From a virus: a stretch of DNA of 43,073 bases. Of this stretch, positions 31,534 to 37,541 are shown piece after piece. The stretch covers positions 1 through 43,073 of the IMG/VR virus record IMGVR_UViG_3300043464_000370, one strand, 5' to 3'. Below the pieces are notes generated by a model. The model did no database searches. It had not been told where the DNA came from and saw nothing but the letters and a program-made list of their open reading frames with translations. Numbering within the stretch: the first letter of the stretch is position 1; every line of letters begins with the position of its first letter. The translations under genes were made by a program, and so were the position numbers.

Positions 31534-32237
31534 CACGCGATCCTGTTTGCGGTGAAGATGACAGACGGGATCGCCGGAACATTAGGAGGACCGGCAGACG
31601 CGGGGGTATAATCGATCGACGTAGAGGTGCTGTCGGTAGCCCAGTAAAGAGTCAAATACTGACCCGCTGTGACTTCTTCTTGGAACGTGAGTTCGAAGAC
31701 CGTAACGCCACCATCAGTCGCCTTAGGAACACTTATCGTCGACGCAGTGTTGGCGACGTTCGTGCCGTTCTTTTGATACCAAACTGTAACCGTATGGTTA
31801 GAAGTGTTGGTATTTTTTAACTGGAAATTCATCGCACACGAATACACACCAGCCGCCGCCATTGTGATGTTGGTGCTTGATGCGACCGTGATTCCGGTGT
31901 TCCAAGATGACGCGGTATCAAAGGAGACCGCATACGCGACGTTCGCGGAAACCGCGGTCTGATCTCTTGTTGATATGACCTGCGCGTACGATCGACCGGT
32001 AATCGTGTTGAACGGTACCGCACCGGCCGTAATCGTGATGGAGTCAAATTCACCGACCGCATTGCTGATCGTTACCGACCCTAGCACACCGCCGGTGATG
32101 TTGAGCGAGTTACCGATAAACGTCTTGATCTGATCTGCGGTAAGTTTAACCGAAGCAGACGACTGCACCGATTCGAATAACTCGGTACCGCCGAGCGCGG
32201 TACCTGCCGTGAGATCAGTAATTTTGACGTTAGCCAT
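31533..32237 (-). CDS. Surface structural protein with C1q/TNF-like domain
   Basis: The protein has 234 residues. A short N-terminal region (VKITDLTAGTALGGTELFES) resembles the start of phage fibre-like proteins. The C-terminal 145 residues are beta-rich, with GVYSCAMNFQLKN, VTVWYQKNGT, FELTFQEEVTAGQYLTLYWA and a final PSVIFTANRIA, the strand pattern of C1q/TNF jelly rolls. Such trimers are used as head fibres or decoration. It lies downstream of the capsid gene with two other beta proteins. Confidence 0.55.
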   Translation of the reverse strand: MANVKITDLTAGTALGGTELFESVQSSASVKLTADQIKTFIGNSLNITGGVLGSVTISNAVGEFDSITITAGAVPFNTITGRSYAQVISTRDQTAVSANVAYAVSFDTASSWNTGITVASSTNITMAAAGVYSCAMNFQLKNTNTSNHTVTVWYQKNGTNVANTASTISVPKATDGGVTVFELTFQEEVTAGQYLTLYWATDSTSTSIDYTPASAGPPNVPAIPSVIFTANRIA

Positions 32238-32240
32238 GTT

Positions 32241-32876
32241 TTACTGCGTCGACTGCTGCACGATGGTGAAACGGATAGAACCAGTACCAGAATTGACTTT
32301 CAAGCGAACCGCTCGCATCAACGTCGTGGTAAACTGTGTTTCATCTCCGGTCGCCGCTGTGAGGCTAGCAGCCGGGTGCGGTACCGCTAATTGCGTAATC
32401 GAACGGTCAAACGGGTCTTCGTTCGTATATTGAACAGAGTAATTGACCGTACCGCTCGCCTTAGCCGAAATATTCGTCACTTGGTTCGGAACATAAATAT
32501 CAAGCGGAATCCAATCGGTATAACCGATAACAGCGTTACCAACAGAGATAGTCGCACTAGTGGCAGCAGACGCGGCCACATTAGTCACCGTCGCAAACGC
32601 GATACTACCCGTGACCGTACCCGACGCTGTAAACGCAATCGTCTCGGTCTGGGTGGTGACGCCACCGGGTTTAGTGCCGGTAACGACAAAGCTCACAGTA
32701 GCCGATTTATCATTCGTAATGGTAACGTATGCCGGGCTAGAGGTAAAATTAGCCACCCCGCTCACGACCGCAGAGCCGTTAAGCGTGATCGCTCCTGAAG
32801 CGTTCAGCAATTGAGGCGCGGCAACGCTATCGGCGTCAGCAGCAGCCTGAGAATACGTAAAACTAATCGGGCGCAT
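32241..32876 (-). CDS. Beta-rich structural protein
   Basis: The protein has 211 residues, rich in Thr, Ser, Ala and Val with a strong strand periodicity (VVSGVANFTSSPAYVTITND, TVSFVVTGTKPGG, IRFTIVQQSTQ). There is no enzymatic motif and little charge. It stands between two other beta-rich genes and is separated from the gene upstream by a terminator-like hairpin. It is likely a virion surface or decoration protein; no family is recognised. Confidence 0.52.
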   Translation of the reverse strand: MRPISFTYSQAAADADSVAAPQLLNASGAITLNGSAVVSGVANFTSSPAYVTITNDKSATVSFVVTGTKPGGVTTQTETIAFTASGTVTGSIAFATVTNVAASAATSATISVGNAVIGYTDWIPLDIYVPNQVTNISAKASGTVNYSVQYTNEDPFDRSITQLAVPHPAASLTAATGDETQFTTTLMRAVRLKVNSGTGSIRFTIVQQSTQ

Positions 32877-32889
32877 GCCGGTCTCCTAG

Positions 32890-32916
32890 AAAGGCAGGGG
32901 GCCGTAGCCCCCGCCC
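32890..32916 (-). terminator. Stable hairpin with UACG loop, terminator-like
   Basis: In the minus-strand RNA a 6-bp stem GGGGGC/GCCCCC closes a UACG loop (C-UACG-G, a UNCG-class tetraloop), with three further outer pairs, then TTTCT. It follows the stop of the 233-residue gene. The T run is short, so it may be a partial terminator or an RNA 3'-end stabiliser. Confidence 0.5.
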
Positions 32917-32919
32917 TGT

Positions 32920-33621
32920 TTATCGCTGCTTAGCGGCGTAAATGTAGTCCACCGTCATGGTCTTAGCGGCAGCCGCGCCATTCTGAATGGCGAAGGAAAC
33001 CGTCAAGTCCGTGTCCGGCAGATACGAGGACGACGCGCTCATAGAACCGGTAACCGTGCCGTTCACCGAGTACGCGAGCGTACCCTGACCGTCATAGTAC
33101 CAGCCCAGCGTGACGAACGTATCGTTAGCCATCGTAGCAACAGCAGAAGCCACGTTTGAACCCGTCGTCGCATTTTTGCGGCAAACGAGATTCACCGAGG
33201 TGCTGCCATCAGACTTGATGAAGTAGATACCGTCCGTGACGTCAAGCGGCGTGGTGTCTGTCACCTGCAAACCGATGACCACGTCCGAATCAGTCGCGTC
33301 GCTGACTTTGAAACGGGTCTTGAAGAAAGTCTCTTTGCCCGACTCAAGAAGGAAGGACTCGCCTACCTTTTGCAGAGCACAAAGACTATCGTCTTGATCC
33401 GAGTTCGTCACCAGCAGGAGACCACCATCGCCGTCAGTCAGAGCCTGAGTAGCTGTTGATGATGTCTCCGTTACCGTCCATTCACCAGCGACATACGTAT
33501 CAAAATCATTGAAATACGTATGAAGTTGGGTCGGGTCGGGCATCGCCAGATCGCAGAAAAGATCGTTCTCAGCGACGTTCGTCACGCCGTTAGGAAAACG
33601 AGTTACGAGCAGATTTGCCAT
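32920..33621 (-). CDS. Putative capsid decoration/structural protein (lectin-like fold)
   Basis: The protein has 233 residues, with AAGGAG before the ATG. After a short N-terminal arm (MANLLVTRFPNGVTNV), the chain reads as a beta sandwich: YFNDFDTYVAGEWTVTETS, FFKTRFKVSDATDSDVVIGL, TDGIYFIKSDG, GWYYDGQGTLAYSVNGTV. The pattern resembles concanavalin-like domains. It is bracketed by hairpins on both sides, directly after the capsid gene, so it may be made in large amounts. The decoration role is inferred. Confidence 0.52.
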   Translation of the reverse strand: MANLLVTRFPNGVTNVAENDLFCDLAMPDPTQLHTYFNDFDTYVAGEWTVTETSSTATQALTDGDGGLLLVTNSDQDDSLCALQKVGESFLLESGKETFFKTRFKVSDATDSDVVIGLQVTDTTPLDVTDGIYFIKSDGSTSVNLVCRKNATTGSNVASAVATMANDTFVTLGWYYDGQGTLAYSVNGTVTGSMSASSSYLPDTDLTVSFAIQNGAAAAKTMTVDYIYAAKQR

Positions 33622-33646
33622 GGTTGTCTCCTTAAGAGAGTTGTAT

Positions 33647-33687
33647 CAAGAGAGAGCGGGGCCGTCACCAGCCCCGCTTTCCGCTTG
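33647..33687 (-). terminator. Hairpin after the major capsid gene, terminator-like
   Basis: A perfect 8-bp stem AGCGGGGC/GCCCCGCT (33655-33662 and 33671-33678) with an 8-base loop is extended by outer CAAG/CTTG arms. It lies just after the capsid stop on the minus strand. It lacks a U tract, so partial termination or mRNA protection is as likely as full termination. Confidence 0.45.
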
Positions 33688-33690
33688 ATA

Positions 33691-34605
33691 TCAGACTCCC
33701 GCCGTGCCGTAGATGGTACGGGGATCAGTCCAACCGAAGGCATAACGCTCGGTGGCCTTGTAGCGCATGGAGTCGGTTTCAAAGTCACCTTCCATGCTCT
33801 TCTCAAGACCGCGACGCATCATGAGCTTCAAGCCTTCCGGCGCGTCCGTCTTAATCCACCATGCAGTGGTCGACGTGATACGCGACAGGTTGGCCTGACC
33901 ATCAGCCAGCAAGCCCATCGACTTGACCGGGTTGATGTCGTTGTTGGCCGCGCCCGTGCGGAGGACGCTCTTGAGGAGCACCTCAGCCTGGAACACGTTG
34001 CTCGGGCCAGCGACGATCGCCTTAGGCGTCAAACGGATACGCTTGCCGTTGTTGTCAACAGCGTTGCGGATCTGGATGAGCAACTGCTCGAGCGACGTCT
34101 GCGAAAGGTTCGCAGCGGTCGACAGCTGGTTGCTGAACGTGCCGTTGACGATCGGGTGATCGGTCGCCACGAGCGACTTACCGTCGCCGCCCGGATACGA
34201 TCCGTTGAACGCACGGTTAAGGATGTTCGCGCCGAGCGTCTCCTTCGTCTCGATGAGCGACTGCGCCAAGTGCTTGGCATATGTCTGACCGATACGAATG
34301 TGATCGCCGTCTTCCACGAGGACCTTGGTCAGCGCGAAGGCGAGACCGTAGACCTTGTAGAGGTAGCGCTGCAGGAAGAGGACGCCACCTGATTGATAGG
34401 TGACAGCCATGCCGTCCGGGAGCTCCGGAGCAGCGCCGAATCCGTACAGGACCGGCTCTTCGTGGTAGTTACGCGGAATGCCTTTCCTCTCGTCGAAGAT
34501 CTGCTTCCACTCGTCAGCACGCTGGTCGTACACACCGTCGAAGGTTTCGTTGAGGATCGGCTCAACAATACTGCGAAAGTCTGTACTGCGCATTGGGGTT
34601 GCCAT
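33691..34605 (-). CDS. Major capsid protein
   Basis: The protein has 304 residues, with TAGGAG before the ATG. Features recall Mu-like (gpT) major head proteins: an N-terminal helix (RSTDFRSIVEPILNETFDGV), YLYKVYGLAFALTKVLVEDG, AKHLAQSLIETKETLGANIL, then LVATDHPIVNGTFSN, and PKAIVAGPSNVFQAEVLLKS. The C-terminal strand is YAFGWTDPRTIYG. It should adopt the HK97 fold and form the shell. Scaffold, portal and decoration-type genes lie upstream in the usual order. Confidence 0.82.
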   Translation of the reverse strand: MATPMRSTDFRSIVEPILNETFDGVYDQRADEWKQIFDERKGIPRNYHEEPVLYGFGAAPELPDGMAVTYQSGGVLFLQRYLYKVYGLAFALTKVLVEDGDHIRIGQTYAKHLAQSLIETKETLGANILNRAFNGSYPGGDGKSLVATDHPIVNGTFSNQLSTAANLSQTSLEQLLIQIRNAVDNNGKRIRLTPKAIVAGPSNVFQAEVLLKSVLRTGAANNDINPVKSMGLLADGQANLSRITSTTAWWIKTDAPEGLKLMMRRGLEKSMEGDFETDSMRYKATERYAFGWTDPRTIYGTAGV

Positions 34606-34620
34606 GTGTCAGTACTCCTA

Positions 34621-35214
34621 TTAGACTGAAGCAACCGAGGCCTTGTAGTGATGTTCGTTCACACGAACAGTCGCAACTACATAAGCATCAGTCAGGACGT
34701 TATCGGGGCCGTAACCGAACCCGGTGATCTGGAACTGACCAGTACCGGCTTCAATCACACCAAGATACGCGCTAGAAAGACCCGTCGCGGTGGAACCACC
34801 CGGCGAGGCCACTACCCAGTCACACTCTTCGCCGACCGCGGTTTGAACCGTGGTACCGGCCGAAGGATTGTTGTACTGGACATCAAACAGCGTTTCCGGA
34901 TCGTCGTACACGTAGCACTGAATCTCAGTGCCGGTGGTCGACGCAGGCCAGTAGTTAGAAACCACCGGACGGCTGTTGCTGTCGCGATATTGAACACCGG
35001 CGAAGATGCCGAGCAGGTTGAAACCACCAGTGGTGCCCGAACGGGTACCATCAGAAGTTCCCAACTCAACAACACCGGAATCAGTCAACTTCACCGGATC
35101 ACCGGAGAAGATATTTACGCCATACCCGGAGGTGATGACGTAGGCTTTCGGCCGCATCTGGCCACTGTTGTGGAAGGACGGACGAAAACCGAAGGGTGCG
35201 CTTGTCGATGACAT
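34621..35214 (-). CDS. Structural protein beside the capsid gene (decoration-type)
   Basis: The protein has 197 residues, with AAGGAG before the ATG. It opens APFGFRPSFHNSGQMRPKAY and continues with beta-rich segments: GVNIFSGDPVKLTDSGVVEL, FNLLGIFAGVQYRD, TEIQCYVYDDPETLFDVQYN. Proteins of this look often sit just upstream of phage capsid genes and act as capsid decoration or stabilisation proteins. That role is inferred from position and fold impression. Confidence 0.58.
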   Translation of the reverse strand: MSSTSAPFGFRPSFHNSGQMRPKAYVITSGYGVNIFSGDPVKLTDSGVVELGTSDGTRSGTTGGFNLLGIFAGVQYRDSNSRPVVSNYWPASTTGTEIQCYVYDDPETLFDVQYNNPSAGTTVQTAVGEECDWVVASPGGSTATGLSSAYLGVIEAGTGQFQITGFGYGPDNVLTDAYVVATVRVNEHHYKASVASV

Positions 35215-35244
35215 GCGATTTTACTCCTTGGTTAATATACAGGG

Positions 35245-35772
35245 TTAAGTGAGCTCAAAACGAGCTGATCTCTCTTCTGCAAGTCCCGCCATACCATCAC
35301 CCATGGACAACTGAGAACCGGCAGCGCGAGCTTGCTGTTGCATAAACTCGGCGGTGTCGGTGAGCTTCTCCTCCTCGCGGAGTGGAGCATCGTGGTGCGC
35401 TTCCCGCATGAACTTCTCATACAAGCTCATAGGGAGTTTGAACGCCAACATCTCGTTAATTCCAATTAGGCCCGTCCACTCGCCCGTCTTAAGCGTGACA
35501 TACTCGCAGCCGGGAACGTCTTCCGGCTTAATAGGCTCGTAACCAAGACGAATGCGCCCTTGAATTGAGTCACGAGGGTTAGTCGTGGTCAACCAACAGG
35601 TGTGGTATCCGGGGATATTAGGTAAATCGGGCAGTGCAGAATTGAAAAGTTGCTGCCTGAACATCTCAACCCGCTCATCGTCCGTCACTTCACGGTTCTC
35701 GACCACAGCTCGATCTTGCATCGTGCGGCTAGTGCGGTTTTCAGCGGATTTCTTTAATCGTTCATCAGTCAT
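35245..35772 (-). CDS. Hypothetical capsid-module protein
   Basis: The protein has 175 residues. It has a charged helical N-terminus, a central stretch SALPDLPNIPGYHTCWLTTT then NPRDSIQGRIRLGYEPIKPE and a GCEYVTLKTGEWTGLIGINE segment, and a helical C-terminus with EEEKLTDTAEFMQQQARAAG. No catalytic motif is visible. It is the first gene after the promoter at 35798-35826 and lies between scaffold and capsid genes. An assembly role is plausible but unproven. Confidence 0.58.
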   Translation of the reverse strand: MTDERLKKSAENRTSRTMQDRAVVENREVTDDERVEMFRQQLFNSALPDLPNIPGYHTCWLTTTNPRDSIQGRIRLGYEPIKPEDVPGCEYVTLKTGEWTGLIGINEMLAFKLPMSLYEKFMREAHHDAPLREEEKLTDTAEFMQQQARAAGSQLSMGDGMAGLAEERSARFELT

Positions 35773-35775
35773 GTG

Positions 35776-35790
35776 TCGCTCCTACAGCGA
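35776..35790 (-). promoter_or_regulatory. Small hairpin around a ribosome binding site
   Basis: In the minus-strand RNA, TCGCT-GTAGG-AGCGA forms a 5-bp stem whose loop and 3' arm hold the AGGAG ribosome binding site for the 175-residue protein. It lies just downstream of the promoter at 35798-35826 and could tune translation. Confidence 0.35.
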
Positions 35791-35797
35791 TGAGGGA

Positions 35798-35826
35798 ATT
35801 ATAACGTGGAATATGGTGGAAGGCAA
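35798..35826 (-). promoter_or_regulatory. Sigma70-like promoter for the capsid module
   Basis: On the minus strand: TTGCCT (35821-35826), a 17-base spacer and a perfect TATAAT (35798-35803), within the 55-base gap after the scaffold gene. It has the same layout as the promoter at 29736-29764. It would drive the 175-residue gene, the decoration-type gene and the major capsid gene, adding to read-through from upstream. Confidence 0.5.
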
Positions 35827-35827
35827 A

Positions 35828-36799
35828 TCACGCCTTGTTCCGGTCATATTCCATATACTTTTTGATGTATTTCTGGCGCAGTACGGGGTCGTCCCACACA
35901 CCGGCCTCGATAAGCGCGGACTTGCGCTCGGGGCTGATGTAGACCTCGCGCCGCGTCGAAGTCGGTGCGTGTTCGCGCCCAGAGCCCACTTGCGGGCCGC
36001 CGCGTGCTTGACGCTCGGTCTTCTTGGCCGGAGCGGAAGACTCTTGGAACTTTTCCGGCAACCGACGCTTAACGCGGTCGCGGAGTTCGTCCCAGTAATC
36101 TTCTGATCGCGGATTGAATCCTTCTTTGACCAGTGAGTTGTCAATAGCCAACACGATCGCCGAGCTCTCGTCAGCACCCTGCGGGTTATACCACGGGTTA
36201 TCTTTGATGAACTCACGCGCATGAGCGAGCGCCACGTCGTCAACCTGCGGTTGGGCGGGGGGCTTGACTTCCTGCGCTTGCTTTTTAGCGGCTTCGAGCT
36301 GGCGAGCCTTGAGCATCGCCTGATCACGGTAGCGGAGCGCCTGAGCGACGTCCTCGCCGTTTTGAGCGGCAACCGCCTTGGCGATCACCTTCTCGGCGAG
36401 TTGGACCTCGTTGACGGCTTCCTTGAGCTTCTGGTCAAGCATTGACAGGTCGCTCTTTTGAGCTCGCTGTTCAATGCCCGAGATGCGACGCTCAAGATCA
36501 TCGTTCCGCTTACGCAGGAACTCAAGTTCAACCTTGTCACGCTCAATGGCGCGCTCGCGTCGCTCTTTACGCTCTTTCTTTTCAAGACGGCGGCGCTCAC
36601 GGATAGCCTCGCGCTCGTCGTCGCCCTCGCTTGACTGCCGGGCAACCGGCTCATCATCAGCGTCGTCATCGTCTTGCTCGGGGGCGGCAGCGTATTGCTG
36701 GGCTTCCTCCGGGCTTAACTCAACTTCAACCCGTTCGTCGGGTTCGCGACCTTCGACGACTCTCTCGTCGTCTTCGGTCAATAAATCTTTATCAGCCAT
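35828..36799 (-). CDS. Scaffolding protein
   Basis: The protein has 323 residues, with AGGAGATGAGACATG at the start. The N-terminal 60 residues are very acidic (PEQDDDDADDEP). A long Arg/Lys/Glu helix and coiled coil (about 60-175) follows, then DNPWYNPQGADESSAIVLAI, and a basic C-terminus ending KYIKKYMEYDRNKA. A charged coiled-coil protein with a basic capsid-binding tail, between portal and capsid genes, is the normal form of a phage scaffold. It is expected to leave the procapsid on maturation. Confidence 0.75.
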   Translation of the reverse strand: MADKDLLTEDDERVVEGREPDERVEVELSPEEAQQYAAAPEQDDDDADDEPVARQSSEGDDEREAIRERRRLEKKERKERRERAIERDKVELEFLRKRNDDLERRISGIEQRAQKSDLSMLDQKLKEAVNEVQLAEKVIAKAVAAQNGEDVAQALRYRDQAMLKARQLEAAKKQAQEVKPPAQPQVDDVALAHAREFIKDNPWYNPQGADESSAIVLAIDNSLVKEGFNPRSEDYWDELRDRVKRRLPEKFQESSAPAKKTERQARGGPQVGSGREHAPTSTRREVYISPERKSALIEAGVWDDPVLRQKYIKKYMEYDRNKA

Positions 36800-36814
36800 G
36801 TCTCATCTCCTGTG

Positions 36815-37225
36815 TCAGATGAATGCTCGGATCTTGGTCGGGTCGGTGGTTACCTTGCCTACAATATCCAAATCGTTAAAGATCACAAACAGCGCCACAC
36901 CCCGGTCATTAAGGTCGACCTCCCAGCGGTCGCCGCCGTACTTAGGCACTCGCACGAAGTCGCCGGTTTTACACCAGTCACCCTCGGGCCAAGGCTCCAT
37001 CGTGTTGCGGTTTTTGAACGCTAGCGGACCGACAGCAATAACCTTAGCGACTTGCGTATTCCACTTCTCGGTCTCTTGCGAGCCGAGGTCAATGATAATG
37101 CCGCCCGAGGTTTTTTGCTTAGGGTTGCGGATCTGTACCAAAACGCGGCTACCGAACGGCTGAATGCCCGGATCTGCATCCGGAAAAGCCGCCTCCATCG
37201 CGTCTTCAAAGGTCTTTGTCGCCAT
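36815..37225 (-). CDS. GroES-like co-chaperonin
   Basis: The protein has 136 residues, with AGGAG before the ATG. After an N-terminal extension, PFGSRVLVQIRNPKQKTSGG then IIIDLGSQETEKWNTQVAKV reproduces the GroES beginning and mobile loop (usually KTxGGIxLP). AVGPLAFKNRNT and DWCKTGDFVRVPKYGGDRWE match the second half of the barrel. It could replace host GroES on GroEL to fold the capsid protein, as T4 gp31 does. The location between portal and scaffold fits that use. Confidence 0.75.
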   Translation of the reverse strand: MATKTFEDAMEAAFPDADPGIQPFGSRVLVQIRNPKQKTSGGIIIDLGSQETEKWNTQVAKVIAVGPLAFKNRNTMEPWPEGDWCKTGDFVRVPKYGGDRWEVDLNDRGVALFVIFNDLDIVGKVTTDPTKIRAFI

Positions 37226-37400
37226 ACTTCTCCTCTTGGACTATTCCCAGTAATATGTTGATTGCCATCTCATACCCCGCGATAACGCCCACCGCATGAC
37301 CGTATTCAAACGAGTCTTTCTGGCTGGGCCGCTGCAGGACTCCTATGGCATATTCCCGCTGCGCCTCCTTCAGGCGCACGAGGAGCTTTTGCTCAATCAT
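37206..37400 (-). CDS. Small hypothetical protein
   Basis: Sixty-four residues, helical, opening IEQKLLVRLKEAQREYAIGV, with a small hydrophobic stretch YGHAVGVIAGYEMAINILLG too short and polar to be a clear membrane span. The start overlaps the upstream 43-residue gene (ATGA), and the end overlaps the GroES-like gene by 20 bases. Function unknown. Confidence 0.55.
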   Translation of the reverse strand: MIEQKLLVRLKEAQREYAIGVLQRPSQKDSFEYGHAVGVIAGYEMAINILLGIVQEEKYGDKDL

Positions 37401-37528
37401 GCGGGGGTTTTCTTGGCGGGCTGCTTCTTCGGCTCAGCACCGCCCTTGGGGGCAAGTGACTGACCGTCGAGCTTTTCGCCCATCGCGATGCGCTTGTGCT
37501 GAGGAACCATTTCCTTCTCGCTAGCCAT
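37397..37528 (-). CDS. Very small basic protein after the portal
   Basis: Forty-three residues from ATG 37528, with a strong AAGGAGA 8 bases upstream. The sequence opens MASEKEMVPQHKRIAMGEKL and ends in a Lys/Pro-rich tail (EPKKQPAKKTPA). The stop overlaps the next ATG (ATGA), which supports real translation. It fills the gap between the portal and the 64-residue protein. It is basic, disordered and of unknown function. Confidence 0.5.
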   Translation of the reverse strand: MASEKEMVPQHKRIAMGEKLDGQSLAPKGGAEPKKQPAKKTPA

Positions 37529-37541
37529 GGCTTAGGTCTCC

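Noticed and set aside
33520-34392. A 290-codon plus-strand frame opposite the capsid gene.
   Set aside because: It lies against the strongly supported major capsid gene and has the low-motif, Arg-rich look of an antisense frame.
35215-35244. TATATT on the minus strand before the 197-residue gene, a possible -10 element.
   Set aside because: No acceptable -35 hexamer lies 16-18 bases upstream.
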